A stretch of 64,000 bases of DNA from Prevotellaceae bacterium UBA3627 (GCA_002373375.1 DFLE01000004.1:13118-77117), one strand, 5' to 3'. Counted from the first letter of the stretch, positions 17,241 through 26,914 are shown. The notes: generated by a model from the letters alone, not told the origin. Translations and numbers: made by a program.

Positions 17241-18218
17241 CTAAAACAAAGATTCTAAATATATCTTGTTGCTACGCAGGTGGTTTATCTGGCGTGACAA
17301 GAACCGGCGTAACCTGTTGTCTGCGAAGAACAACATACCACCAGAATCACGGATTGCCCTTGACTTAATGTCCCCTACTACCCTTACTTGTTCCTCTGCG
17401 TCAGCCAACTTAAGATTATGCCTGATGAAATCATACGAGAAAAAGAGATTATCGCGTGACAGACTGACTGTACGTCGCGGGAAATGACATTCTTTCATTC
17501 GCTCGTAAATATAGAGAGAAGACGTATAGTCATCCAAAATGCGCAAGTCCTTTCCCATAGTACCAATCGTGCTTCCAAGATGCTTTACATAATTATAGAT
17601 GATATCGTCGCATGTCTTTGCCACGCCCTTCATGGCACATATATACTCTACGCAAAACAAACGGTCCTCATTGAATCTGTATCTCTCATCAAACCTGATA
17701 TTATTCTCTAATACCACAGAGCGCTTGAATAGCTTATTCCATATATACCCCTGATAGCCATACTTATTTTCCAAGAACAACATATTCGCAGAATCTATCT
17801 TGCTCAACTCAGGCTCACCTACCCGAAGCACCTCTACAGTCTGCTTTTCCTTGTCTTCTATCGCATAAGCACCTACGACGAGGTCAGTACGCTCATCTCC
17901 ACGACATGCCATGAAATTACCTAATGCGTTATCAGGTATCTTGTCATCCGCATCCACAAAAAGGAGCCATTCCCCCGTGGACTCTTCTATTCCGACATTG
18001 CGTGCGCTACTGACACCGCCGTTCTCCTTATGCTTATATCTAAAACGAGAGTCTCTTTCCGCAAACTCCATACATATACCAGCGCTGCCATCCGTACTAC
18101 CATCATCTATCATCAACACCTCAAAATCAGTGTACCCCTGCATCTGTATGCTCTCAAGGCATTGATACAAGTATCTTTCACCGTTATATATTGGTATTAT
18201 TATTGACACGCTATGCAT
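17241..18218 (-). CDS. GT2-family glycosyltransferase
   Basis: Canonical GT2 start SIIIPIYNGERYLYQCLESI, DDGSTDGS at about 38-45 and the catalytic-site LLFVDADD near 88-95, with a variable C-terminal half. The 325-residue length is normal for capsule or O-antigen enzymes. It is the last gene of the minus-strand glycan operon that begins with licD, 31 nt after the GT90 gene. The donor and acceptor are unknown. Confidence 0.92.
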   Translation of the reverse strand: MHSVSIIIPIYNGERYLYQCLESIQMQGYTDFEVLMIDDGSTDGSAGICMEFAERDSRFRYKHKENGGVSSARNVGIEESTGEWLLFVDADDKIPDNALGNFMACRGDERTDLVVGAYAIEDKEKQTVEVLRVGEPELSKIDSANMLFLENKYGYQGYIWNKLFKRSVVLENNIRFDERYRFNEDRLFCVEYICAMKGVAKTCDDIIYNYVKHLGSTIGTMGKDLRILDDYTSSLYIYERMKECHFPRRTVSLSRDNLFFSYDFIRHNLKLADAEEQVRVVGDIKSRAIRDSGGMLFFADNRLRRFLSRQINHLRSNKIYLESLF

Positions 18219-18249
18219 AATGCAGTCCTTTCTATACTTTTAACAAGGC

Positions 18250-19248
18250 TTATTGTCCTGTTTGCTGAAAATATCGTTCCAGCACCATGAGCGAGATTAT
18301 CTTCTCCCGCTTTGTGTCTTGAAACTGCCTCACCCATTCATGGGCATGTTCTACTATAGCCTTAGCCTCATCAGGATGCGCCTCATAATACTCTACCTTG
18401 TCTATGAGGTCATGATAGTCGTCTGCTATCTCTATATAGTGATAGCCAGGTATAAGCCTTCCTTCCATAAACCACGACTCACATGTAGGGCGAGGCATAA
18501 CGGCAATGGAGTTTGAAGACATTACCCATTTCAGGTTAGACGCAACATCATTTCCCTCCAGACACATAATATAGCGATAACACAGGTGATCATAGAGCGC
18601 CATACTACCAGTACTCTTCAAATCACACAAAGCATTATCACTCCACATTTCAAGGAAGCGTTCACGTCGTGGCTTACCCTCTGTCGCACCGCGGAACAGT
18701 ATGCGACATTGTTTCTCCTCCCAACAGAACGGGTCATCTATCCACAAGAAATGACGAACCTTATCAAGGTTAAGCAATACATTGTTACTGTTTCCCTCTC
18801 TTACCAGTCGTGACTTACATATTGCCGGCGCAGACAATTCAATAAACACATCACCGGGAATCATAAGGAAACGCAACTGGGTATCAAAGCATCTTATGTG
18901 CTCATACGAATCAAAAAAATAGACACTGTTACCCCTTTTGTTTACCAACGAATAATCACCTACAGTACATGGCATATACGGTGGGGCCATCTTGGTACGG
19001 GGCAGTTGCTCATTTATCTCCCTGACGCTGGCACCCGCCGGCAACTTACAGTAATATAACACCCTTTCCGTTATATTAGCCTTATCATCAGCCCCCATCG
19101 CATCAAACTGTCGCATAAGCGACCGTCTCCTTATACGACAGAACACATTGGGCAACAGCATTGCAAGCACTGCCTTGCCATAGTATATCCACTTCCTGTT
19201 TTTGTGTATGCCACGAAACAGAGTATAATATATTCTCTTGAATGTCAT
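18250..19248 (-). CDS. GT90-family (CAP10/LpsA-like) glycosyltransferase
   Basis: The C-terminal half shows the GT90 pattern: ILFRGATEGKPRRERFLE near 190, YIMCLEGNDVASNLKWVMSS near 235 and PRPTCESWFMEGRLIPGYHYI near 258. In bacteria these enzymes attach xylose, glucose or related sugars to lipopolysaccharide; in eukaryotes the family includes CAP10 and POGLUT. The N-terminus is rich in basic residues with one short hydrophobic patch and may associate with the membrane. The gene is 38 nt downstream of a KdtX-like GT2 gene in the same operon. Confidence 0.85.
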   Translation of the reverse strand: MTFKRIYYTLFRGIHKNRKWIYYGKAVLAMLLPNVFCRIRRRSLMRQFDAMGADDKANITERVLYYCKLPAGASVREINEQLPRTKMAPPYMPCTVGDYSLVNKRGNSVYFFDSYEHIRCFDTQLRFLMIPGDVFIELSAPAICKSRLVREGNSNNVLLNLDKVRHFLWIDDPFCWEEKQCRILFRGATEGKPRRERFLEMWSDNALCDLKSTGSMALYDHLCYRYIMCLEGNDVASNLKWVMSSNSIAVMPRPTCESWFMEGRLIPGYHYIEIADDYHDLIDKVEYYEAHPDEAKAIVEHAHEWVRQFQDTKREKIISLMVLERYFQQTGQ

Positions 19249-19286
19249 TATATCATTTGCATTAAGAGTAACAAAGAAAGACAGTC

Positions 19287-20045
19287 CTACAGTCCTATCT
19301 GTTTCTCATAAAGTTTGCAAAGCATCGTGAATTTATATATCGCCGAGCGCTGTGCCTGCACAAAGCCCGCTATACCATAGAAACAGCCGCCCTTGAGGAA
19401 ATAGAGTTTAATAAATCGCATCATCGGCGAGAATATCATATACGGCAGCGTCACATGCTTGCCTCTCTTTTTCTCCACCTCATTGTCGGTATAATTGTTC
19501 AGTCGTCGTATCGTGGCCTGCGTGCTGTCATCAAGATGGTCAAACGCCACGTCCTTCCTCTTCTTATCTATATACTCCACCTTTCCCTGCACAGTCGGGA
19601 ATGTATGTACGTATGGCGGCCACACTGTACCTTCCTTTATGAAGAAACGCAACTGGTAATCAGGATATGATGACGGCAGGAACACTCCCATTGTGTAATT
19701 CTTGCGCGGTATATACAGTCCCCGGATATCGCCAGGGTTCTTAACGAAATCATACAAATAGTCATGTAGCGCCTGTGGAATAAGCTCATCCGCATCTACC
19801 ACCAATACCCAGTCTGATGACGCTGACTGTATAGCGAAGGTACGCGCAGGCTCTGCACTCTTATGATTTGCCTTAGGAAAGGACACCACCTTGCAACCAT
19901 ACCTTTGAGCTATAGCCACCGTACCATCTGTTGACTCCATGTCGCATACTACCACCTCGTCAAACGAGCTTGCCGTCTCTAACACACGAGCCAGGTATTT
20001 CTCTGCATTATATGTATTTATGACTACCGATATCTGCTGATTCAT
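19287..20045 (-). CDS. GT2-family glycosyltransferase (WaaE/KdtX-like)
   Basis: Starts ISVVINTYNAEKYLARVLE, followed by VVVCDMESTDGT, SAEPARTFAI and WVLVVDADEL, the pattern of the lipopolysaccharide core beta-glucosyltransferase group. A basic amphipathic region near 215-240 probably contacts the membrane. The 252-residue length is typical. The start codon is 4 nt after the stop of the DUF4422 gene, so they are tightly coupled. Its place next to GT90 and licD favours LPS core synthesis. Confidence 0.88.
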   Translation of the reverse strand: MNQQISVVINTYNAEKYLARVLETASSFDEVVVCDMESTDGTVAIAQRYGCKVVSFPKANHKSAEPARTFAIQSASSDWVLVVDADELIPQALHDYLYDFVKNPGDIRGLYIPRKNYTMGVFLPSSYPDYQLRFFIKEGTVWPPYVHTFPTVQGKVEYIDKKRKDVAFDHLDDSTQATIRRLNNYTDNEVEKKRGKHVTLPYMIFSPMMRFIKLYFLKGGCFYGIAGFVQAQRSAIYKFTMLCKLYEKQIGL

Positions 20046-20049
20046 CTTT

Positions 20050-20898
20050 TTACTTTATGTTTAGATATATTACAGGCATCACCTTGACTTTCTTTCCTAA
20101 CGCCTTACTATATTGAATGAAGGCATTGGTTAACATCTCTGCCAGGTAACCTGATATTCTGGAATATGCCTTCTCCTTGCTTACATCAAGCAAATAGCCT
20201 TTGCTTAATGTTGCTTCCTCATGCTTGCGAAGTATATCAAATAACATTTCGCAATAAGTGCCGAAGGTATCATTATCCATTATTGACATATTGCAGTTAT
20301 AGAACCATGTGCCATTCATTGCCTTCTGGTAATACGGATAAAACTTGGGATAATTGTTCTTGACAATCTCTTCAAGCATATCCAAGTTGTATCCTCCCAC
20401 CTCATTACACAATGTACGGCGGACACTCATATAGAACCGTCCCGGATGTGGTGCTATAATGTTAGTCCCATCGCTTAACAAGGACTCTAACTGTGCAGAC
20501 AGTTTATCAGAATATCCACGGAATACATCCGTATCGTCACATCCATACTGTTTCTTCACTCCCACACTATTATACTTACTCCATAGAGAAGAGAACTGCC
20601 TGACCTTATATTTTACCCTTAAAAGAGCACGGTATAACACAAATGACCTCTTCTGAACAAATATCCTGCGGTAGTGCATCAGGCCTTTATAGTCAGCAGA
20701 AGTGTTTTTCCATAACCAATACAGAGCCGTCAGTTCACAGTACCATGGATTCTTCTCACTAATACTATCGCCCTCATCATCACCCTGAATACGTAAGTCA
20801 TACGTACTGAGAGCCTTTCCTGCATGTATCGGCAAGAAATGCTTACAGTCAAGAATGACGGAAGGCTTATGGTATGCTATAGCTATCTTTATATCCAT
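20050..20898 (-). CDS. DUF4422-family putative glycosyltransferase
   Basis: The motifs NPWYCELTALYWLWKN (about 50-66), YKGLMHYRRIF (near 70-80), NIIAPHPGRFY and a late WFYNCNMSIMDND are those of DUF4422, found in capsule and LPS clusters and probably galactosyl- or glucosyltransferases. The 282-residue length is typical. Its start overlaps the end of the upstream GT2 gene by 10 nt. Activity is inferred from context only. Confidence 0.88.
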   Translation of the reverse strand: MDIKIAIAYHKPSVILDCKHFLPIHAGKALSTYDLRIQGDDEGDSISEKNPWYCELTALYWLWKNTSADYKGLMHYRRIFVQKRSFVLYRALLRVKYKVRQFSSLWSKYNSVGVKKQYGCDDTDVFRGYSDKLSAQLESLLSDGTNIIAPHPGRFYMSVRRTLCNEVGGYNLDMLEEIVKNNYPKFYPYYQKAMNGTWFYNCNMSIMDNDTFGTYCEMLFDILRKHEEATLSKGYLLDVSKEKAYSRISGYLAEMLTNAFIQYSKALGKKVKVMPVIYLNIK

Positions 20899-21800
20899 GG
20901 CGTAACAGATTCTGAAGTTTCTTCTATATTATGTGTTATGCCAAAGCCTTTTCTCAACAGATACCACACAGCTTTCCACTTCGACATACCACGTTTGCTC
21001 CTTATACGCTCCACATCCAACGACTTATCTCTATTCTCCCAATCTTCCCCTTGACGCGTAATCTGACGACGCATGACCGAGTTTGATATACCCCATTTCA
21101 ACAAGAACTGCGTGTTGCCGTCATTCCTTTTTACACGTCCTGTGGTCTTCGTCTCAAAATGATATACGCGACTATTACCCAAGCCTTTCAAGTAAGTTAC
21201 GCCTATAAACAACAACTTAGCAGTAAAGTCTGGGTCACTATACATTCCCGGTGACAATTCTATGCTATATCCCCCCACAGTGTCCCATATATCTCTGTGT
21301 ACCAGACTTGGCGGACGTGTAGCCCCCTGCCAGTCACCACACGGGTGTTGCATATACTCAGCCAACAACTTCTCCTCTCTGAAAGTCTCTAAGCTGTCAC
21401 CATAATCTGCACATACGCCCACATCATTACGGTCATGCGGCTGTATCATGGTTGATGAGAGATAGAACCTGTTATGTCCTATGCTGTTAATCTCTGCCAT
21501 CAAAGCCGTATCCCATCCCGGCAACAGATACATATCATCGTTCACGAAATAGATGTAGTCTGTCTTGACCTTGGTGCGCATCATGTTCATTGCTATGCAC
21601 ACTCCGGCGTTTTGCTGTGTATAGGTATAGTCCAGTCCCTCTTCCTTTACCCACTGCAATGTTCCGTCAGAACCATCGTTCACATGCACGATTATCTGAT
21701 GCTGCATAGCAGAGTTCTTGCGTATGCTTTGCACACACAATTTCAGAAACGACAGGTTATTCCATGATGGTATGAGTATGGAGAATCCGTTGTACATCAA
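20889..21800 (-). CDS. GT2-family glycosyltransferase
   Basis: GT-A start FSILIPSWNNLSFLKLCVQS, with HVNDGSDG at 39-46, YIYFVNDDMYLLPGW as the acid site and a C-terminal domain with DPDFTAKLLF. The 303-residue length fits. It overlaps licD by 4 nt (ATGA type) and DUF4422 by 10 nt, so the three are translationally coupled. Sugar specificity is unknown. Confidence 0.9.
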   Translation of the reverse strand: MMYNGFSILIPSWNNLSFLKLCVQSIRKNSAMQHQIIVHVNDGSDGTLQWVKEEGLDYTYTQQNAGVCIAMNMMRTKVKTDYIYFVNDDMYLLPGWDTALMAEINSIGHNRFYLSSTMIQPHDRNDVGVCADYGDSLETFREEKLLAEYMQHPCGDWQGATRPPSLVHRDIWDTVGGYSIELSPGMYSDPDFTAKLLFIGVTYLKGLGNSRVYHFETKTTGRVKRNDGNTQFLLKWGISNSVMRRQITRQGEDWENRDKSLDVERIRSKRGMSKWKAVWYLLRKGFGITHNIEETSESVTPWI

Positions 21801-22618
21801 TTATTTTCTTTATAGTCTTTATAACTCAGGTTCATATCCAGGAAGTGGAAGTTATGCTGTCTCTGATGGTCTCCGTCCGGTATTACCATATACTCCCCGT
21901 ACTTCCTGCTCAGATATGCGTGGGCCTGCTCCACTCCGCAGAACTGCTGTCCCTCAAACTCCACCAGCGTAGGAGTACCAAGGATTTCTTTCGGCATCAC
22001 GCCTTTCAGACCGTCGTCATGGTCAACCACCAACGCCGACTCGTCATAGTCATACTCCGTCTGCAGCCGCTTCAGTTTCTCCTGCAGCCCCTGCATGGTA
22101 TAAACCTTCCGGCATAGCAGCGGCAGCCATGAGCTTACGCCATGACCATGGCGGTAAGGGTCTCTGTGGACGAAGTACAGAGCCTTCTTGTACCACTGGT
22201 ACTTCATGAAGTGCCAGCGTCTTTTCAGACCGCAGTCACTCACACCGTCAAGCGGAAAGATGTCTATATACACACCGCCGAGATAACTGAGGTGTGCACG
22301 TTCTATCAGCGTAGTGCCCGCATCCTGCAGTTTGGCGAAAGGCAACGGATAATTCTCCTTGTCCGTCTCATAGCTGACAACCTCATATTGAGCCGGTAGC
22401 CATTTACTTGCATTACGCATAAGCAAATCATAATCCTTACGCGGCATCGCAATGTCTATATCATCATCCCACGGAATAAAGCCCTTATGTCTCACCGCAC
22501 CAAGCATAGTGCCTGCCCATAGATAATAATGCAGTCCATGCTCCACACACACCTTGTGTATTGCACTGAGATTCTGCAATATTCTCAGTTGAAGCGGTCG
22601 AATGTCGTAACTTGGCAT
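21797..22618 (-). CDS. licD: LicD-family phosphotransferase (phosphocholine/ribitol-type)
   Basis: Predicted to move a phosphorylated alcohol such as phosphocholine onto a surface glycan. The diagnostic LicD block runs from LHYYLWAGTMLGAVRHKG (about 34-51) into FIPWDDDIDIAMPRKDYD, which includes the metal-binding DDDID, then YIDIFPLDGV near 125. The 273-residue length matches the family. It is the first gene of the six-gene minus-strand glycan operon. No choline uptake or CTP transferase genes (licA, licB, licC types) are visible in this window, so the transferred group is uncertain. Confidence 0.92.
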   Translation of the reverse strand: MPSYDIRPLQLRILQNLSAIHKVCVEHGLHYYLWAGTMLGAVRHKGFIPWDDDIDIAMPRKDYDLLMRNASKWLPAQYEVVSYETDKENYPLPFAKLQDAGTTLIERAHLSYLGGVYIDIFPLDGVSDCGLKRRWHFMKYQWYKKALYFVHRDPYRHGHGVSSWLPLLCRKVYTMQGLQEKLKRLQTEYDYDESALVVDHDDGLKGVMPKEILGTPTLVEFEGQQFCGVEQAHAYLSRKYGEYMVIPDGDHQRQHNFHFLDMNLSYKDYKENN

Positions 22619-22657
22619 TTTTATTGTAATCTATATTCTTGCATTTCTCTATTCTCG

Positions 22658-22688
22658 CAAAGATAAGAAAAAAAAGTGAATTACACAA
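22658..22688 (-). promoter_or_regulatory. Promoter of the licD glycan operon
   Basis: On the minus strand TTG is followed 20 bp later by TATCTTTG (22665-22658), 40 nt upstream of licD. Confidence 0.65.
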
Positions 22689-22763
22689 CATATAGCAATA
22701 AAAAGGGAGAAAAAACGTTTTTTTAATAGATTACATCTATATATATAGAATTACCAATCAGTA

Positions 22764-23720
22764 ATGAGTTACAATAAAGAACGATTTCACAAACTAAAAC
22801 AGACAGCCTACTATATACTGTTTGGCGTATGGTGGCTGGTGTCACACTTGCCTCTGTGGTTCCTTCATGGCGTTGCCTCCGTGGCATCTGTATTTTTATT
22901 TCATGTCATACGCTATCGCCGCAAGGTGGTACATGACAACATCAAGAGCGCTTTCCCCGAACTGTCATCCCGCGAGCGCCTTATCATAGAGCGTAAGTTC
23001 TTCACACATTTCTGCGACCTGATGATGGAGAGCGTGAAGTTCTTCTCTATCTCTAAGAGCGAGATGCGCCGACGCATGAAGTTCAAGGGCATCGAACTAC
23101 TTGAGGAGTCTTGTCGCAATGGCAGGTCGTGTGGTGTATTCCTTGGTCATTACGGCAACTGGGAGTGGATAAGCAGTATGCCGCTATGGATTAACTCCGA
23201 ACTTTGTACATGTACGCAGTTGTACCATCCGTTGGAGAACTATGTCACCGACCAGCTTGTGCTATATACCCGTAAGCGTTTCGGCGGCAAGAACATCACT
23301 GCCGACAAGTCTATCAAGTACATGGTGAACTATATGCGTCAAGGCAAACCTATACTCGTAGGCTTCATAGCCGACCAAGGCCCTTCATGGGAGAGCATAT
23401 ATCATTGGAACGACTTCCTGCACCATGAGACTCCTTGGTTCACCGGGGCTGAGCGCATAATGCAGAAGCTTGACATGGATGTGTACTATCTCGACGTACG
23501 CAGGATAAAACGTGGCTACTACGAGGCAGAATACAAGCGCATCACCACCGAGCCTAAGAAGTTTGAGCAGTTCAAACTTACCGATATATATTCCGAGATG
23601 CTTGAGGAGACCATCAAGCGCGACCCAGCCTACTGGCTGTGGAGCCACCGTCGTTGGAAGCGCTCCAAGGAGGAGTGGCTGAAGGTTACCCACGGCGGAC
23701 TGTCGCTGCGTCATAAATAA
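22764..23720 (+). CDS. LpxL/HtrB-type lipid A acyltransferase
   Basis: Adds a secondary acyl chain to lipid A at the inner membrane. One N-terminal hydrophobic segment (about 14-45) is followed by HDNIKSAFPELSSRER and the catalytic H-x4-E site GHYGNWEW near residue 127. GFIADQGPSW (near 200) and WFTGAERIM complete the acyl-acceptor region, and WLWSHRRWK near 295 is a family ending. The 318-residue length is typical. It is divergent from licD and 14 nt upstream of the LTA-synthase-like gene. Confidence 0.92.
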   Translation: MSYNKERFHKLKQTAYYILFGVWWLVSHLPLWFLHGVASVASVFLFHVIRYRRKVVHDNIKSAFPELSSRERLIIERKFFTHFCDLMMESVKFFSISKSEMRRRMKFKGIELLEESCRNGRSCGVFLGHYGNWEWISSMPLWINSELCTCTQLYHPLENYVTDQLVLYTRKRFGGKNITADKSIKYMVNYMRQGKPILVGFIADQGPSWESIYHWNDFLHHETPWFTGAERIMQKLDMDVYYLDVRRIKRGYYEAEYKRITTEPKKFEQFKLTDIYSEMLEETIKRDPAYWLWSHRRWKRSKEEWLKVTHGGLSLRHK

Positions 23721-23734
23721 CGTGTCACACAGAA

Positions 23735-25567
23735 ATGAAAGCTATAAGGATTTTTATACGTATCTTCCTACTCTGGACTTTGGTTGGCATTGTAAGCAAA
23801 CTGTTTTTCATCCTGATATATAACGGTTTGTTTTCCAACCCTCTGCCGTCAGACTATCTCAACATATTCGTCTATGGCCTGCGCCTGGACATCGCCATTG
23901 CCGGCTACCTGTCCATGCTCCCCGGACTAATGCTCATTGTGACCCTTTGGCGGAGGGGCAAGGCTCTGCGTCATCTGTGGCACGGGTATTTTGCCATTAC
24001 ATCTTTCTTGTATTCCCTCGCCATCGTCAGCAACTTAGGTCTGTACGGCTATTGGGGCTTTCCGCTCGACAGCACCCCGGTGCTCTATATCACCTCGTCG
24101 CCTGCCGATGCTATGGCAAGCATGACAGCCACCCAGATGTTCTTAGCGCCTTTGTCCATCATATTATTGACCATTGGCATATACCTCATGTTCAAGAGGT
24201 CCACCAAGTGTATCTTTACGCCTTACCGCCACAGGTCTTTAATATCTTTTATCGGTGCACACATTGCCCTGCTCTTGCTCACTGCATCCATGATTCTGCC
24301 CATACGCGGCGGAGTGAGCACAGGCACCAACCATACAGGCAGCGTATATTTCTCTACCGACAACCGCAAGAACCATGCAGCCGTAAACCCTGTATTCAGC
24401 TTTATGGAGTCAATGCTGCACCGTCAGGACATCGGTACGAGGTATCGTTTCATGTCTGACGAGGAAGCTACGGCGTTGTTCCGTAAGATGACTCACACTG
24501 CGCTGAGACCCTCCGCCACAGCCAAGCGTTATAATATAATCCTTATATCCCTTGAGAGTTTCTCTGACTCTATAATGCATATCCCGGGAGTCACACCTTG
24601 TCTTAACAAACTTGCTGACGACGGACTGCACTTCCATAATTTCTATGCCAACAGTTTCCGCACCGACAGGGCTTTGGTGTCTATACACAGTGCACTGCCT
24701 GCACAGCCTACCATGAGTGTGATGGACATGCCTCACAAGAGCACCTCACTGCCTTCCATTGCCGGCACACTGGCTCATAACGGCTACTCCACCACCTTCT
24801 ATTACGGTGGCGACATCAACTATAGCAATATGCGCTCGTATTTCGTCGGCACGGGTTTTCAGCACATAGTGTCTGACGTTGATTTCCCCAAGAGCCAGCA
24901 TACCGGCAAATGGGGAGTGGCTGACGGACCTGTCTTTGACCGTCTGCTTGCCGACATCAAGTCTGACAAGAGCGGCAAGCCTTTCTTCCGCAGCATCATG
25001 ACAGAGAGCAGCCATGAGCCTTTCGATGTGCCAAACTACAACAAGATTAAGTCTTCTCCTGAACTCAACGCCTTTGCATACGCCGATGAGTGTCTGGGCA
25101 GGTTCATGAATCAACTGGCTACCCTACCCTGCTGGAGCAATACATTGGTGGTCATCGTGCCCGACCATCTCGGTGCCCACCCAGCTAATGCCGATAACTA
25201 CCAGCAGTGGCGCTTCCGCGTACCTCTCATTCTTTCAGGCGGTGCCATTGAGAGTTTCAGGACTGAGGCACAAGAATCACTCGACGTCATAGGCTCACAG
25301 ATAGACATTGCCGCAACACTGCTTGCCCTGCTGGGCATAGACCATAGCGACTTCACCTATTCCAAGGATCTGCTCGACCCTGCAGCACCTCATTTCGCTT
25401 TCTTCACCTTCCCCGATGCCATGGGCATCACCACCACCAGCGGCAGAGTAATATATGACAACACCTCCAACAAGGTGACGCTGCAGATGGGCACCAACAG
25501 TGCTACACTCACGAAACAGGCGCAGGCTTTCCTGCAAAAGCTATACGATGACTTGGATAAAAGGTAG
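23735..25567 (+). CDS. LTA synthase-like sulfatase-fold phosphotransferase
   Basis: About five membrane helices (residues 5-195) are followed by a periplasmic alkaline-phosphatase-fold domain. The metal-site glutamate is in LISLESFSDS, the probable nucleophilic threonine is in NSFRTDRALVS, and the metal-binding aspartate-histidine pair is in VPDHLGAHP. Members in Gram-negatives transfer phosphoglycerol or phosphoethanolamine to glycans or lipids. The gene follows lpxL by 14 nt, which suggests lipid A or glycan decoration. The exact group transferred is not readable. Confidence 0.88.
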   Translation: MKAIRIFIRIFLLWTLVGIVSKLFFILIYNGLFSNPLPSDYLNIFVYGLRLDIAIAGYLSMLPGLMLIVTLWRRGKALRHLWHGYFAITSFLYSLAIVSNLGLYGYWGFPLDSTPVLYITSSPADAMASMTATQMFLAPLSIILLTIGIYLMFKRSTKCIFTPYRHRSLISFIGAHIALLLLTASMILPIRGGVSTGTNHTGSVYFSTDNRKNHAAVNPVFSFMESMLHRQDIGTRYRFMSDEEATALFRKMTHTALRPSATAKRYNIILISLESFSDSIMHIPGVTPCLNKLADDGLHFHNFYANSFRTDRALVSIHSALPAQPTMSVMDMPHKSTSLPSIAGTLAHNGYSTTFYYGGDINYSNMRSYFVGTGFQHIVSDVDFPKSQHTGKWGVADGPVFDRLLADIKSDKSGKPFFRSIMTESSHEPFDVPNYNKIKSSPELNAFAYADECLGRFMNQLATLPCWSNTLVVIVPDHLGAHPANADNYQQWRFRVPLILSGGAIESFRTEAQESLDVIGSQIDIAATLLALLGIDHSDFTYSKDLLDPAAPHFAFFTFPDAMGITTTSGRVIYDNTSNKVTLQMGTNSATLTKQAQAFLQKLYDDLDKR

Positions 25568-25585
25568 AAATATCCAGTCTAAACA

Positions 25586-25624
25586 CTGTAGTGGATAAAA
25601 AAGTAACTTTTTTATCCACTACAG
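25586..25624. promoter_or_regulatory. Perfect 39-bp palindrome next to the ATPase promoter
   Basis: CTGTAGTGGATAAAAAAGT is followed after one base by its exact reverse complement, giving 19-bp arms. A third half-copy, TTGGATAAAAAAGT, lies between the -33 and -7 boxes of the ATPase promoter. It could be an operator or, given the lack of a T-run outside the stem, a hairpin ending the upstream transcript. Confidence 0.75.
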
Positions 25625-25656
25625 TTTGTTTTATTGGATAAAAAAGTGTAACTTTG
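25625..25656 (+). promoter_or_regulatory. Promoter of the DUF4143 ATPase
   Basis: TTTG at 25625-25628 and TAACTTTG at 25649-25656 are spaced by 20 bp. The start ATG at 25675 is 18 nt after the box. Confidence 0.75.
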
Positions 25657-25674
25657 CACCCAAAATCATTTCCT

Positions 25675-26886
25675 ATGAGAGCAGTTATACTTAATCAACG
25701 AAAAGAGCGCGACGAACTGTTAGAGCGTCACTATTTGGAGCGCAAGACAAAATTCAATTCCGATGAACTGTTGGCAAACAATCTGATTAAACTGGTCAGT
25801 GGTCCACGCAGAGTTGGAAAGTCAACTTATGCGCTTTTAATGCTAAAGGGCAAGAACTTTGCCTATCTGAATTTCGATGATGACCAATTGCTTGCAATGT
25901 GGGAAGAAGAAACCGTCATGCAGATGTTAGATGAGGTATATCCTAACTATGAATATATGTTGCTTGATGAGGTGCAGAACCTGAATGATTGGGATTTATG
26001 GATTTCAAAACTCTACCGAAGAGGAAAGAACTTGATAGTTACTGGCAGCAATGCAAAGATGCTGAGCAGCGAGATGGCTACCGTACTTACAGGGCGTTAT
26101 ATACAAATAGACATGATGCCATTCAGTATGCAGGAAGTGGCAGAGTGGAATAATACCGATATCAGGAGTATTGCTGACGACTACCTTCACAATGGGGGGT
26201 ATCCCGAAACGGTACAGGCGCGTAGCATTGTCAAGAATTATCTCTTTACACTATTCGACAATATCGTATGGAAAGATGTCTGCAAGCGTCACAAGGTGCG
26301 CAACTCTACAGACTTAAACACCTTGGCAGTATATCTTCTTGCAAACTTCTGCAACCCTGTTAGTGCCAATGACTTAAAAACAGAATTGGGATTCTCGAGT
26401 GTTACCACCACGAAGAAATTTATGGACTACCTACATGAACCTTTCCTGTTTTTCTTCCTTATGCGTTATGATAACAAGATGAAGATAATGAAGAAAGCGG
26501 CGCAGAAGATCTATGTGGTAGATAATGGTTTTGTGACATCCAGGGCTTTCAGCATAAGCGAGAACATCGGACGATTATTGGAGAATCAGGTCTTCACAGA
26601 ATTGCTGCGCAGAGGTTATAATACAGAACGTACACTTTTCTATTATCGCTCACGCAACGACAAGGAGATAGATTTTGTAATACGTGACGATTTCCACATC
26701 AAACAGCTTATTCAGGTCAGCTATACTCTTACGAATGCAAAAACTGAAAAGAGAGAAGTTGATGCCCTTGTAGAGGCAGCAGGAGAGCTTCACTGTTCTA
26801 ACTTGCTGATAGTAACCGCAGATGAGGAACGCACAATTGAGAAAAACGGATACACAATAAAAGTCATACCTATATATAAGATGTAA
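25675..26886 (+). CDS. Solitary AAA ATPase with DUF4143 domain
   Basis: Walker A GPRRVGKST near residue 44 and Walker B YMLLDEVQNL near 95 sit in an AAA_14-type ATPase, with the sensor stretch LIVTGSNAKML. The C-terminal DUF4143 part ends in a nuclease-like pattern, DKEIDFVIR then LIQVSY near 330-355, resembling a PD-(D/E)xK core. I set the start at the ATG after the promoter, since earlier frames lie within the -7 box. These ATPases are frequent in Bacteroidales and have no settled function. Similar single-gene units occur at 56283 and 62630 in this window. Confidence 0.88.
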   Translation: MRAVILNQRKERDELLERHYLERKTKFNSDELLANNLIKLVSGPRRVGKSTYALLMLKGKNFAYLNFDDDQLLAMWEEETVMQMLDEVYPNYEYMLLDEVQNLNDWDLWISKLYRRGKNLIVTGSNAKMLSSEMATVLTGRYIQIDMMPFSMQEVAEWNNTDIRSIADDYLHNGGYPETVQARSIVKNYLFTLFDNIVWKDVCKRHKVRNSTDLNTLAVYLLANFCNPVSANDLKTELGFSSVTTTKKFMDYLHEPFLFFFLMRYDNKMKIMKKAAQKIYVVDNGFVTSRAFSISENIGRLLENQVFTELLRRGYNTERTLFYYRSRNDKEIDFVIRDDFHIKQLIQVSYTLTNAKTEKREVDALVEAAGELHCSNLLIVTADEERTIEKNGYTIKVIPIYKM

Positions 26887-26914
26887 TATTCTATGTATTT
26901 CAAAATGATTAATT

